In this document: in pieces, positions 14,201 to 26,809 of the stretch
How the letters are laid out: each line of letters opens with the position of its first letter
How positions within the stretch are numbered: the stretch's first letter is position 1
From: Trogon surrucura
Lineage: Eukaryota; Chordata; Aves; Trogoniformes; Trogonidae
DNA: 64,000 nt
Reading direction: 5' to 3'
Assembly (NCBI GenBank): GCA_020746105.1
Contig: CM036630.1
Location: forward strand, 10,893,840 to 10,957,839
The notes under the pieces: model-generated
Seen by the model: only the letters and a program-made list of their open reading frames with translations
What the model was told of the DNA's origin: nothing
Database searches by the model: none
Translations under genes and position numbers: made by a program

Positions 14201-17200
14201 CAACTTAAAAGAAAGGCAAAGCATTTCTGAAAACCCAGGATGACCATTACTTCACTTGCTGAAAGCACAGAGAGTAAAATCAAGATGAGCCAGGCACTAA
14301 CAAATGTAGTGCTTGCAGGCAACATAAAGGATTCTGTAGCAAATAAAAAAAAATAAATACAATCCAACACAGGACCTGAAACAGAAAACATACTCCAAAC
14401 ACAGCTGCAGACCCCAAAGCCACTGGGCTCTCACACCAGTGTTTGGGAAGGTGTACTTTAACCCCATAGCAATCAGAATTTCTGCAGATCAAACAAGAAG
14501 CCACGTCAGCACCTCCTGAATGGAGACAAATCTTTGCTGAAGGGAACATCCCTGTCACAGTGCCACAGAAACACATCTCTCCCCACACCACTTGCTGGAA
14601 GGTGCTTGAACAAACGTCTGGGGGCTGTACAGCTCACCCACCGCCGCAGAGCTGAAGCACACACTTCCATGAGAAAGCACAAAGCCACAAATGCACTGCT
14701 GCTACCCTTGAACAATCCTTCAAATCAGTGAAAGATCATTAGCGGTGATGCCATTAACAGTGCTGGCAATTTTAAAGGAAATTTATTTTAAAATTAAAAG
14801 CAGTAAAAAGGTGTGCTTTTTTTTTTAATAACTGGGCTCAGGAAGTCAGGACAGTTATACCTTCAGAAGCAATTATTTAGCTTGGATATAAGGTGGCAGA
14901 AGCAATGGCAGTAATTGTCACGAGCAGCGTAACAAATCCGACATAAAAACATGCTGGTGATACAAGGAGACTGTTGAAATACGACAATTTCTCCAGCAAC
15001 GTCATTCTTGACAAGGGAACTCCACAGATTCTTAATGCCTCATGTTCTCACCCAGTGGACTTCTTGCATCTCCCTCGGTGCTCAGGGACTGAGCTCAGAA
15101 GCCAAGTGGCTGCTTCCCCACCGGGCTGCTCCACACCCACAGCCAGAGCCGGCCGACCTGCAGAGGCTGCAGGTCACCAGAGCCTTGCCTGCCTGTCCTC
15201 TGCCTGCCAGAGGTTCCACACTCTTCTCTGCAGCACAGAGGGTTTGGCAAAGGAAAGGGAACTCTTGCTCCCTGCGTGTGTTGCACAGAAGAGCACGGCT
15301 CTTCTGCAGGAGACGGCCTACGGTGACTGTGAACACAGAGGCGTGACTTGATATAAATCCTTGTGCGTGATTTCTGTTGCACCTTGTGATCCAACCCACT
15401 GTTAGCAATTCTATTTCATTGTGCTTCTCATTCCTCCCTGCTCCATTTCTTGCCTCATTTAAAAGCCCCTGAGGCCGTCTTGACAAACTGACCATTTCAG
15501 AAGGCGCTGAATTGTGCATCTATTCCCTGCCCCCATTCACACATTCCACATGCTATTTTCACCCGAGTCGTGCTGTGGACAAATGGCCTATTCAATCCCT
15601 GGGCTCGTTTCAAACTTCTGAGGATTTCTTGGCTTCTTTCTCATGAAGTCTCCACAGATCTCTCCACCTTCTCCCCAGTCTTGGGCAAAAATCATGGTTT
15701 CATCCTCCTGTACAGAATCAGACTGTTCAAAGCATTGCTGACATGAATTATGTGATTGCAGCAGCTCAGAAAAAAAGCACTTCAAGTCACTGTCCAGTGG
15801 TGTATAAATATTTATTAAAAAGTAACTCTGCAGCAAGCCTTGCAGAAGGCTTCACTAATAAAAGTGAATTTTAAAGTGAAGCTCAGTGAACTCATTGCTG
15901 CTAGAATACCTTTATTACTCAGCTTCATGATTCAGTGTCTCAGTTTAACTATCTTTAAAGATGTGCTTCACTGAGTAAAATTTCAGTTTTGTATTCTGAT
16001 TTCTACCCTACAGAAGGCACTTCATCGTCCTTTTAAAAGGACACCTTAAAAGGCGTCTGTGATTTACTCAATTATTTGATTTTTACAAAGGAGTCACAAC
16101 GTATTTCAAAGCCTTGAAAATCTTGTCATCACCATTCCTTAACACCCTGGAAATTCTACTGGGGTTTGCAAAATTTATCAGATTCAGAAACTTATTCACA
16201 CCTTTGTCTCTAAATGTCTGGATTATCGCTCAGCACTAATAACAGGGCTTCATGACTGCACATTCCCTCCTTTTGAAATTATGCAAAACGCTTTAGCAGT
16301 TTTAGGTCAGAAATCAGCACCACAGTGACAGCCAGGCAGAGTTATCAACAAGCATTTAATGAGTGAGCACTGAATCACTGCAGCATTTGCAAGACCTACT
16401 GAGCTCCACTGAGCCAGGCTACAGGCCAGCTAACCTCACTCCCTCCACCCACCCTCACGGCAACAGGCACACCGTCAGTCAGATTTTGGTCTTCTACAAC
16501 AGCACTTCCCCATGGAGGTGAATCTAAAGGTTTTTGTCTTAGCATCTTAACACGGTTGCTCTCAACATGAAACAGAAGTGACAAAACCACCCCAGCAGCA
16601 CAGCACCCAGCGCTTCCACCACAGCTCATCGACGGAGCCGCACAATTAAGTACGGTGGGAGAAAGGAAGGGCCTGTGTAAAGGCTGTAAAGGCAGCTTTG
16701 CAGACTGAACACCTTGGAGTGTTACTGTGACACACTCTGTACCACAGACACGCACACACACACTCTACAGTTCCAGGATGTTCTGAATCTGTGTGCGTCT
16801 TTCAGAACGACTTGCATTCAATGTAAGGAACTGCAGGAAGACAGTTCAACTGTCAGTTTAGACAACCCTTGTGGTAAACACCGATACTGTTCATTATCAC
16901 TCCCAACAAGCATTTACACTGTTATCTCAGTACCTTCTACAGCCACAGCTTCACCTTACTCACAGGCTAGAAACTTGGAACATCACATCATTTCCACTGC
17001 ACCAGTTACAGCATTTCTGGTGAATCTGGTGGCTAGCTGCAAACTGCATTATACACATGCCAGACAAACAAGTATATTCTTAATATCAGTAAGGCTAAGA
17101 GAACAAACAGTATCTTCAAATCAGTCCCTAACTGCTAGTTCCCTACTCACCGTAGTCTCTCATTAACTGCCTCAAAGAGCTTACATAGACATAGTAAGTA

Positions 17201-20200
17201 ATAAAAAGATAAGGCATCCCTGTAGTTAAAATTAATCCCATTAAACTAGCACCCTCAAACTTCCATACAGATGTCGACCCAAGCTCCAGACAGTGAATAA
17301 TATTTAAAAGATAAAATATTAAGCACCAGGAAAGTTATACACTGCCTTCTCAAACACCACTCAAAGCAGGGTGCTATCTTAAAACATATTGAAGCTGCTG
17401 CTGGATGTAATTATTTGCAGCTCTCACCTTTGAGATTGCTCAGAATGCAGAAATCTCCTGAATACCGAAGCGGTGGAAAGTGCAATTCCATGCCTCAAAA
17501 GCTGAAAGAATACTCAAGTGGACAAAGGTTGTACACTGGACTTACGAAATGTTCCCTCTGCAGATAACACTGGTACACCGAAACACAGCATAAGAGATGC
17601 AAATCCACGGGACTGTAACCAGCACCGCTCTTAATTCCCAACCTACTGCCAAATTCCAGAGAATTATGTTTCCAAGGGTAAAGAACATCTGACTTCAAGC
17701 AGAAAAAAAGCCTTTACCGAGGCACTCTCTTTGCATATTACAGCAAATGTCTTTATGAAGGGTTTGATCGATACACAATCTGCCACGCAGGAAAGACACG
17801 GAGCTTCTTGTTTCTTCCTTTCTTTTTAAATTAGAGATATCTTCAGTCCCCAGCAGTTGGTTCTCCTCAGTTCAAGTCAGAGATGGTATCATGAGTGCTA
17901 ACCTGTCCCTTCGCAAATGATGCTCCATTACTTTGCATTATCATATCATAACATCAGACATGAGCCCAAGTGTAATGGGTACAGATCAATAACAAGATCC
18001 TACAAAAGCTGTTCTGCTGTTTCTTCCGTCTCCCAAATGGAATCATATCACCACAGCTTTCTGAAGCTGTTCACATCGTTCTCTCTACAGATGTCAAGAC
18101 AGCCAAGCCTTGACAGATGAAAAATTTAGATGCTTTTATTCCCTTACATCAGCCAATGCTTTGACAGCAAACAGGAGGGTGAAAGCAGGCAAGAGTGCTT
18201 TGCTGGTTTTATTTCAAGTTTATCCCAGTTGTCTCTCCACACTGGTACAGACTTTTTTCACTCCGTTAACCTGCCACAGCAGGGCGGCAGGCAACTGCCC
18301 CACTCCAGCCCTGTCCATAGGAAGAGAGCTACTTCTCTCACCACTGCCAGTAGAACTATTTGCGTGAGCACCACCAACACACATCAAGCAAACAGCAGTG
18401 AAATTAATGCAAAGCATGTATTTAAACTGTAACCCCAGTGGCTTGGGCCACAACCAGGACAGCAGGCGGTCACCTTGCTACCTCAGAACGAGCAACTTCC
18501 AGCAGAAGTAGGCGAAACGGTGAGGGCAGCAGCATCTTCACCCAGAACAGCTGTTTGCTGGGTGAATGGCAGCCTAGAGCTCTTGCTGGATGCTTCCATT
18601 CTGGCTCTCCATTTAACTGTAACACTGCTGAGAGCCTTCTACTCTTGCTTTCCTCATCTTTGTTATCCCCATTCCCTTCTTTACTAGTCAGCTCTCCTGG
18701 TCTACTCACACCACACTGGCATGTCATCTTCACTACAGAATATTGTACAAATTACTTAGAACAGTGCATTACAACAGAAGTGGAAAGTTATCTTGGAAAA
18801 TATTTAAGTGTTCCCTGTGAAGTGAGCAGAAATCCCTGAAAAGTTTACCAGCTAACTGCAGGAGTGCTTTGCAGCAATAGCAATGTACAAACGATTCTGA
18901 TGAGACGTAGAAATGCTTTCCAACCAACAAATGCTATTTAGCAGAGCCCAGCTAAAGGAAACAAGAAAAAACATCTCTCCAGGTGGACTGATTTATTCCT
19001 TTCAAAGAAAGAAGCAGGACTGCACACCTGAGCCTCTTTCACCCAGGTGTGAAGTACCAAAGGAGAAGGAATCACCAGTGAAGACTACCATTAGCACAGC
19101 CCTGGTGACAAGTAAATCCCATGTACCTCAGCAGAGAGAAGAACGAACCTTCTGGACTTCAGCTTTCATATCAGGCTCTGCACAGCAGCTGTCTAACTGA
19201 AAATATTCTCCCCTTTATAGCCTAAGGAGCATTTTCCTCCACTTCAAACCAGAGCTCAACAGGAAGCCGGACTAAAACATGAAACCCTCCTCCTGACTCC
19301 TTCTCCTCCAGCCCCCAGCTTGCTGTCCATGGCAACACCAGGTAGCATCAGGAAACAGGACTCTTTAGCTTCACAGCTGCCCACAGGGTTTTGAAAATAG
19401 CAACAGGAACACTGATGAGTGCAGCTGGTCCTATCTGTCTAGAGCCAGTAGATCAGTATCACAGTATCCTACAGCAAAAGAATGGGAGCAGAAAGACAAC
19501 ATTTGCACATGTGTATGTGCAGCACAAGGCAATGGCTTAAGTCTCATACACTTACCGGGGAAATTGTAGCACTGGGAAAGCAATTGTTAACATTGCTCTG
19601 CCTCCTTTCCCTGTAAATTAAGATTACCTAAACATCTTGATCTGCAGTAAAGATTTAGAGGGGATGTCTGTACATTAATTACTTCATGAGGTTGCTGAAT
19701 CCACCTGACTCAGAGGTAAAGACTTGGAAAGCATCTCGCTGGAATTACGACGAACACCTGCACCTACCTCACTGCAGAAGGCAGGGCCAGAAGCCTCTCA
19801 AGTCCCTTTGAGCCCTATAATTCCACAGTTAAAGCACACCAAAGAAAATGAAAACACAGCCTTAACAAAAAAATCAGTATGGAGCAATAAAATCAGACAA
19901 AACACTACTGAAAGTTAATATTGTATTTAAAAAGGAACTCTACAATTCAAGAAACACAAGAAACAAACCCAAGACACCTGCAGATAATTAAACGTGCTGG
20001 CTGATGAAAAATTACTTCTCACTGAGCAACCCTAAGTTTTTCAACTCCACAGCACTGTTTTCACCCCAATAACCCACATGTGCAATTTTTTTTTAAATTA
20101 TTCAGCTACAGCACAGCCCTAAGGCCTCAGCAAATCAAAGATTAAGAGACCCAGCCCACATTATGCAGCAGACAACAGGATTAGATCATAACAATCCCCA

Positions 20201-20881
20201 GTGGTCTCCCCCCAGCAGGCATTACAAAGCTGTGATGCTTAGAAAAAATTTTCTGAGAAAACCCATCGCACAGAAACCTACCGGCTACCCATCCCCACAC
20301 ACCAGGACAGGCTCTCTCATTCACCACTGACGACAAGAAAGGGAATTTTCCAGACTACCTGATTAAAAGGGCCGGGACTTACCACGGAGTTTTTCCCATA
20401 TGGAGTTAGTGGGGTTTATTCACCAGTCACTTCCTGCCTCCGCAATTAACGATGACCGAACGCCACTCCCAACGAAGCACTCGGGGCACGCACAGCACCT
20501 GCGGGGCCCTCGGCGAGGCCCTGAAGCCCGGGGGGGGTCCAGGCCCCACACTGGAGCTTCACCGGCTGCCGCGGGGAGCGCCCCCAGCCTCGCCAAGAGC
20601 AGGACCCCAGTGCTCTGTTCTCTCACCCCCCCACTCAGGCCCGGCCCGGCACCCCGGCACCGCCGGGCCCGCTCCAGGCGGGGCCTGCCCCGGCTCTCGG
20701 TGCACCCCGCAGCCCCGGCCCGGCGCGGGCCGCCAGGACGCCCGACGCCTGCGGAGCGGGCCCGGCCCAGCTCGTGCCGTGCCCGCGCACCGCCGCCTTC
20801 GCTCCCGCCGGCCGGCACCTGGAACTGCAGCAGCTTCTCGGTCTGCTCCGCCGTCAGCTCCCGCTCCTCAGGCGCCGCCAT
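5288..20881 (-). CDS. FAF2: FAF2 (UBXD8/ETEA), ER and lipid-droplet p97 adaptor
   Basis: Eleven coding exons on the minus strand: 20819-20881, 13774-13842, 13201-13335, 12440-12516, 11169-11307, 9761-9846, 9589-9680, 7398-7575, 6314-6485, 5952-6095 and 5288-5470. They sum to 1338 nt, 445 aa plus stop, the usual vertebrate length. Domains in order are an N-terminal UBA (about 10-50), a hydrophobic membrane hairpin around GWGYYFIMLPFRF (about 90-112), a thioredoxin-like UAS domain, a highly charged coiled coil rich in K/E/R (about 280-350), and a C-terminal UBX domain ending VQDLTDD. FAF2 inserts as a hairpin in the ER or lipid-droplet membrane and recruits p97/VCP to ubiquitinated clients in ERAD. 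The start is the first ATG in the CpG island, at MAAPEER. Intron 3 has a GC donor. Intron 6 (9681-9760) is only 80 bp, and intron 7 holds a solo LTR. Confidence 0.98.
8817..9386 (+). mobile_element. Solo ERV LTR with 5-bp target site duplication
   Basis: The element begins TGTCCTGG and ends CCACAACA, giving TG...CA termini over 570 bp, and is flanked on both sides by CCCTG (8812-8816 and 9387-9391). Inside are a TATA-like block near 9088 and an AT-rich stretch with ATTAAA near 9252. A poly-C/pyrimidine stretch follows. This matches an LTR type I know to be widespread in bird genomes. The 5-bp duplication suggests an ERVL-like (class III) family, but the family name is not certain. No internal viral genes are present. 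It lies antisense inside FAF2 intron 7, between the exons at 9589-9680 and 7398-7575. Confidence 0.85.
13196..13200 (-). promoter_or_regulatory. FAF2: Non-canonical GC splice donor of FAF2 intron 3
   Basis: On the minus strand the exon ending ...CAGCCAAGG is followed by GCAAGT, a strong GC-type donor. The next exon begins GGTTTG, and the joined frame QPR-GLLGWG is exactly that of FAF2. No GT is available at a position that keeps the frame. Confidence 0.85.
13843..20818 (-). other. FAF2: FAF2 intron 1 (about 7 kb)
   Basis: The largest intron in the window. It is moderately AT-rich. I find no coding frame with homology, no tRNA or snoRNA box pair, and no obvious interspersed repeat. The end next to exon 1 is part of the CpG island. 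Confidence 0.7.
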
Positions 20882-21750
20882 TCTCCTGCCGCCTCTGACC
20901 CGCCGCTCCGTCACTCTCCGGAACTGACGTCTCCCACCCGCACTTCCTCCCGGGGTGCGCGCGCGAGGGAGGCACCGTTAGGAAGCCAACGGCCGTTTAT
21001 CGGCCGCGACCGGAAATGCTTGGCCGCCTCCCGGAAGAAGCCGAAGCCGCCTTCGCACCTCTCCGGAAATACCCAACTCTCAGTAACGGAGCTCGCCGCT
21101 CTCGGGTGTCCCCGACGGGCGCACGAAGAGTTCCGAAGTGTGCCGAAGGCCGCTCGCGCGTTTCCGGAGCTGGCCGTGGGCTGCAGCAGGGGAGGGGCTG
21201 CCGTTGTCTGTGCCGGCGGGTCCCGCGGGTCGGGGTCTGGAGCCCGCGGTGGGAGGCGGGCCGGAGCCCCTCGGGAGCTGTCTCACACACCGGGCGGGTC
21301 CTGCCCGGGTGCCTCCCGTCCCGCCGCGTCGCCCGTCCACCGGCGCCGGCTCCACCCAAGATGGCGGCCGCCAGTTAAGATGGTGGCGGTGAGGGGCCGC
21401 GCGCTCCCGCTCAACCGTCCGTCCCCCCCCCCCCCCCCCCCCGCCAGCTACGAGCGCGCGCGCGGGTGGGGCGGGCGCCCCGCGACCCGGGGAGAGGCGA
21501 CCGAGCGGCCCCGGCGCCCCATGCCCGCCCGGCCCGGCGCCCCCGCAGGCAGCGGCGATGCGGGGAGCGGGGCTGCGGCTCGGGCTGGCTCAGCGCCGGC
21601 GGGCGGGGCAGCGGGACCGGGCCCGGCGGGGCCGCCCCGCCGCTGATGTCAGCGCGGCCGCCCCGCCCGCCGCCGCAGTGACAGCTCCGCCCGGAGCCCG
21701 TCGGGACCAGCCCAGCCGAGCCGCGCAGCCGGAGCGGGAGCGGGCCGGCC
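20882..21750. promoter_or_regulatory. FAF2|CLTB divergent CpG-island promoter with ETS and YY1 sites
   Basis: The two start codons are 869 bp apart in a CpG island. CCGGAA ETS/GABPA cores occur at 20918-20923, 21010-21015, 21031-21036 and 21063-21068 on the FAF2 side, with a TGACGT CRE half at 20925-20930. Two YY1-type AAGATGG(C/T)GGC elements lie at 21358-21368 and 21377-21387. A run of 20 C follows at 21423-21442. There is no TATA box. Confidence 0.65.
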
Positions 21751-24700
21751 ATGGCCGACGACTTCGGTTTCTTTTCCTCGTCCGAGGGGGCCGGCGCCGA
21801 GGAGGACCCGGCCGCCGCCTTCCTGGCCCAGCAGGAGAGCGAGATCGCGGGCATCGAGAACGACGAGGGCTTCGGGCCGACCGACGGCGATTCGGCCGCC
21901 GCCCCAGCCGGGCAGGCGGCCTCGCCGGAATCGGGTAAGCGCCGCGCTGGGCGGGCGCGGCCGCGGGGTCCGCCCGGGTGCGCGCTCGGCGGGCACGGAG
22001 GCGGTGGCCCCCGCGGGGGTAAGGGGCCACTGTGCCCCCCTCTGGCCCCGAGGCCGGAGGGGGGGTCTCTCCGGGCAGCACCCGCCGTGGGACTGGGGCT
22101 GCCCGCGGGTCGCAGAGCGTCCCCGGTGGGTGCTGGGGCCCGTCCTGCGCCCCCAGGGGGCGGGCCTGCATCCCAGCAAGGCCTGTCCGAGGCCTGTGTT
22201 TGGTCCCAAAGGGCTTAGTACTGGGGTTCCCTCTCAAGCCTCGGGACGTGGGGTGAATGTTGAGCTGGAAAGAACCAGCTGCGGGGTGATTCCTCCCCCT
22301 TGTGCTGAGACTGGGTTCCATGGACCCTCCTGCTCCATGTCCCGGTGCCCTCGCTACGGCAATGTGAGAGGCATCCAGGTGGAGCTGAAGAGCAGTGACT
22401 GCCCTGTCGCTGTCCCCACAGACAAGAGAGTCCTTTGGGGTGCAAAATGAAAGGTGTTTCTGTTGGGGTCATTGTGGTCCCGGGCCCTGCAGGTAAAGGG
22501 TGCTAATCCTGATCTCATGCCTCCAGTCTGCAAGAGCGCAGCAGTCTGGTCTCTGCACAGACACAGGGATGCTGCTGCCATGGCACTCTGGCTCCTTTCC
22601 CTAACCCAGCCCCACAGGGCCTCTTTGTGCTGACCGTGGAGCCGTGGTTTCACGTGTCCGCACGCAGGGCTGTGGAGGCAGACTTGGGCACGGAGAGGTG
22701 TTGACAGCCACGGTGATAAATGCAGTCAGGGAGGCCGGAGCTGGGTGTAGTCGGAGCCGCGCCGTGGGGGCGAGCAACGTGGGGCCTGCCCGAGCTGCGC
22801 TGTAGCTGTGCGGCCGCCTGTGCCTGCATCCAGCCAGCTGGTAGAAGCCCTGTGGTTGTCGCTGGGGAGAGCTCAGGGCCTGGGGTGTGCCTCCTTCAAA
22901 GCCTCTTCTCTCCAGGAAGTGGAGACCCCTGCGTGGGGCTGGCCTTGTGGCCCCGGTGTGCAGCTTGGCGTTCTCCAGGGCTGGGGGACAGATGGGGCTG
23001 TTGTACCCCAGCTGTGGGACCTCATTCCGAGCCCTAACCTTGCAGCTTGTCCCAGGGGCATCCTCCCAGATGAGCTCTCAAGGACCTTGGTGTACATGCC
23101 CACCTCTCCTGGTGGAGCCACTGCAGTGTTTCTCTGGGTTCTCTCCTGGGCAGGGTTGCCTTCCCTTCGCAGCCCTGCACTGTTGCGCACTCGTCCGTCA
23201 GCTTCTGGGTCAGCTGTCTGTGTCCATCGAGAGCCTCTGCCTGGCTGCTTGCAGGTTGTGGTTGGTCAGGTTGCCTTTCTACAGCCCAAGCACCTGCCTG
23301 TGTCCAGCCTTGTCCCTGGAACAGTTTCCCTAATCTTCGGATAAGATAAAACACCAGTGAAAACACTGTGAAGACATAAATGCCCAGAGAAGCTTGTCTG
23401 GGGGAGAGAGAGGTGCTGGCTGAATTCCACCAAGGACAGGAGACCGTGGGGCCTGGCTCACATATTGGGGTTGTTGTGGCTGGGTGAGTGGGGCTGGAAA
23501 CAGCATAGACAAACTCCCAGAACCTGATTTGCTTCAGTTTCACCACCGTCAGCCCTTCTGGGATCGTGTACAGCTGCCATAGTCGTGTTTTTCTTTCTCT
23601 CTTCTTTTTAATCTAGCTGGTTTCCAGAATGGAGGAGCCACTGTCAATGGAGATGTCTTTCAGGTGAGAGCTCAGCCCTTTGCGCTGGCCCAGTGGTGCT
23701 AAAGGGAATTGGGTGGGAACGGGGCCAGCACTCTGCTCTCCTGCCCCCGGGATTGACTGAGTTTGCCGTCCAGCTGCAGAACAGCTGTGGTGCTCCTGGA
23801 AAGGTCTGAGAGTCCCGACTGCTCCATTCTCACTCTGCTTTGAAGTGAAGATTGTTCCCAGCTGCCATGACCTCCCCCAAATTTGTTTGTAGGTGACCTG
23901 TGCCCTGACACAAGCAGGTGACAAATCCCCCATTCCCCACAGAAGCCCCCTTTCCAGCCTGGGTAGCTCCTGGAGGCCTCTGGGACCGTCGGGAGCATCA
24001 CTCAGCAGACCCAGGCCAGGGTCGCGATGGGACGCTCGGTTTGCTGACTCTGCAGCATCTCCCATTAAATTCATTTGCCCCACAGTCAAGAGTGCTTTGT
24101 AGGGGTCACCCCCAGGGTCTCAGCTCCCTCTGGGAGCCCAAAGCCCAGCTCTGCTGACTACAGGAGAAGCCGTGCCAGCATCTGACGAGCACTTCACCCA
24201 ACTTGGTGCCCAGCAGTGTGGCATGTGCATTGCCCGTGCCTAGTTTACAGGACAATAATCACATCAGAAAAGGGACAGACTTAATTAGATTGGGGATCTG
24301 GGAGGAAAGCTGTAATCCCCTTGCTGAGCTCGGTGTCGGGCTGAGCGTCCTGGCCATTGGAAGGTGTTAGGAGCTGAGCTGAGGCAGCGTGGTGCTCAGC
24401 CTGCCGGGAGCCCTACGGGCAGCTCAGCTCAGAGGAGCAAGGGAGGCTCGCTCTTGCCTGCAGGAGCATGTCACAAAGCCAGTGGCTGTCCTCTGCTATG
24501 GGGCTGCCCAGGGGATGCAAGAGCCACATTGGCAAGCGAGCAGCAAGTCAAGGAGAGGAGCTCTGGGAAGTCTTTCTGAGTGACAGGACCTGGGTCTGAG
24601 GCAGGGACAGCAGCTTGAGCAGCCCTTTGTGGACACTGTCCCAGATGTCCCAGGCTGTCACCCTCCCTTCCTTCTGTCTTGGCTTGTCTGAGTGCTGAGA

Positions 24701-26418
24701 GTGTGGAGTCCTGCCCTGCGGCCAGCCCTTCGGGGTGTCTGGGCTGTGGGAAGAGCTGGTGCTGGTGGTGAGGTGCTCGTGTCCTGCAGGAGTCCAACGG
24801 CCCCACAGATGCCTACGCAGCCATAGCCAAGGCTGACCGGCTGACCCAGGAACCCGAGAGCATCCGCAAGTGGAGGGAGGAGCAGAAGAAGCGCCTGGAG
24901 GAGCTGGGTGAGAAGCAAGCTCTGTGCGGCCACATTTGTGGCCCCTCACAATGTGGCAGTTGGGGCCTCTGGGGTCCCTCACATGGCAATGACACTGCTG
25001 CATCCCAGGGAGGTGTCTTGTGCCCCTGCCAAGGATCTGCTTCCTTGGGGCAGCAATGCCTCTTGACAGTACTAGTGGGGACTGGGACAGGCCTGGGGGG
25101 CTGCCCAACAGACCCAGTGGGTGCCAGTCTGGCTGACGGGGTCCGTCTCACTGCGTCCTTAGATGCGGCATCGAAGGTGACTGAGCAGGAATGGCGTGAG
25201 AAGGCCAAGAAGGACCTGGAGGAGTGGAACCTGCGTCAGAATGAGCAGATGGAGAAGAACCGGGCAAACAACAGGTACGTTGGGGTCAGCATGGCCATGA
25301 GGGCTGCGACAGGAGCTGCTGTGGAGCCTGGTCTGCCTTTCTGGGATGTCTGGGGACTTCTTGCCCCACAGTGGGGCCCAGCCCTTCAGGGACGGAGCTT
25401 TACCAGGCAAGGGGAGAGGCCCCAGGGCTTCAAGCAGCTCCGGTGGCTGTACAGAGCCGCCCTGACTGGGACCACACTGGGATCACCATGGGATCTTGGT
25501 GCTTCCTGCTCGCCTGCGTGGGCCTCGCGTGAGCACTGTCTGCGCAGCCCTGCTGTCACCGGCAGGTTTTCCTTGTGCCATGTATGCTGTGATGAGTGGG
25601 TGACGCTCTGTGGGAGGACGCTAACCCCTTCTCTGTTTCTTTCTAACCCTCTGCCTGCCTGTCCGCTCTGCGCTCTCTCTCTGTCTGTGCCTCGGGGGCT
25701 AGGATCGCTGACAAAGCCTTTTACCAGCAGCCGGACGCCGATGTGATTGGCTACGTGTATGTGCCTCTTACAGACCATATCCTGCCCCGCAGGGTCTGGG
25801 GGTCCTGGCCCCAGCACTGGCTGCCCAGCCAAGGAGAGGGGGGGTGCTGGGAGGTACTGGTCCCACTGAGGCCCTGGAGGGGAGGATGATGCAGCTGAGC
25901 ATCTCCAGATGGAGTCTTAGGAGGCAAGTGGAGCTCCTGGAAATGCCCCAGAGGGGGCTGGTTGAAGAGATGAAGCTGTAGGGTCTTGTGCCTTTCAGGG
26001 GATAGCTCTGGGGGTGGAGAAGTCTTGGGAGCAAGCGAACAGCCCAGTCCCCCTGGATGAATAAGGTCTTGGGTCAGTGCAGCTAGCAGCAGCCTTGAGC
26101 ACTGTGTGTCTCTAGATCCAGGAGGACACTGAGCTCATTGGCTGGAGCCAAGGGGACGGGAAATGGGGACATGAAGGGTTCCCAGACAGAGGGGAGGGTC
26201 TCTTTGGAAAGGGTTCTGCTGGTGACAGCCCTCAATGTCTCTGCAGGGCCTCGGAGGAAGCATTCCTGAAGGAGTCCAAGGAGGAAACCCCGGGCTCCGA
26301 GTGGGAGAAGGTGGCCCAGCTCTGCGATTTCAACCCCAAGAGCAGCAAGCAGAGCAAGGATGTCTCGCGGATGCGCTCGGTGCTCATCTCCCTCAAACAG
26401 ACGCCCCTGTCCCGCTAG
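21751..26418 (+). CDS. CLTB: CLTB, clathrin light chain B
   Basis: Six coding exons: 21751-21934, 23617-23663, 24790-24907, 25163-25274, 25703-25756 and 26247-26418. Together they make 687 nt, 228 aa, against 229 for the human long form. The protein starts MADDFGFFSS. It has the invariant light-chain segment around GIENDEGF (residues 33-40) near the N-terminus, and a central heptad-rich helix (WREEQKKRLEEL, WREKAKKDLEEW) that binds the clathrin heavy chain leg. The conserved C-terminus ends LKQTPLSR. Light chains regulate clathrin lattice assembly and link coats to HIP1-family actin adaptors. All donors and acceptors are canonical. The fifth exon is the neuron-specific insert (separate entry). 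The start is the first ATG after the CpG island and has a good context (GGCCATGG). Confidence 0.98.
25703..25756 (+). CDS. CLTB: CLTB neuronal cassette exon (18 codons)
   Basis: A 54-bp exon, in phase on both sides, encoding IADKAFYQQPDADVIGYV (the first codon is shared with exon 4). Its length and sequence match the neuron-specific insert of mammalian CLTB, so skipping it gives the ubiquitous form without changing the frame. Immediately upstream is a long CT-rich tract with TCTCTCT and CTGTCTGT, the kind of sequence used by PTB-type splice repressors. Confidence 0.9.
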
Positions 26419-26778
26419 CTGCCGCCTGGCACGGCCGGCAGCGCAGCAGGGCACGGCCAGGCTCACTGAGCCGGGCGGCTTCGTGGGGCCAGCCCAGGAG
26501 GGGCCTCACCCTGCCTGCCCCCTGGTGCGCGCCTCGGCTGTGCTCGAGTCATCGGTTATATTCTCCCCATGGTTTTCCTTTGCTTAAAAGGTGCATCGGT
26601 CTCTTTTTACACTTATTTATTACTGTGGCATTTCCCCGGGAAGCGACGCTGGGTGGCAGAGCTGAGTTAGCGTGGGGAGCCCCTGGCCTGGGCTCTGCAG
26701 GAGGTTGTGCCCAGGGGCCTGGTTGAGTGAGAGGGGGAACACCCCACCCCGTGTTCCCCACCTCACCCCTACACCGGG

Positions 26779-26784
26779 AATAAA
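26779..26784 (+). terminator. CLTB: CLTB poly(A) signal
   Basis: AATAAA 361 bases past the CLTB stop, followed by a GT-rich stretch (CTGTCCTGGTGCTGG). This is the likely main cleavage site. Confidence 0.8.
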
Positions 26785-26809
26785 CCTGCCTGTCCTGGTG
26801 CTGGGCAGC

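Noticed and set aside
20340-20352. GGGAATTTTCC as an NF-kB site
   Set aside because: It has one base too many for the usual core and is isolated, so chance is likely.
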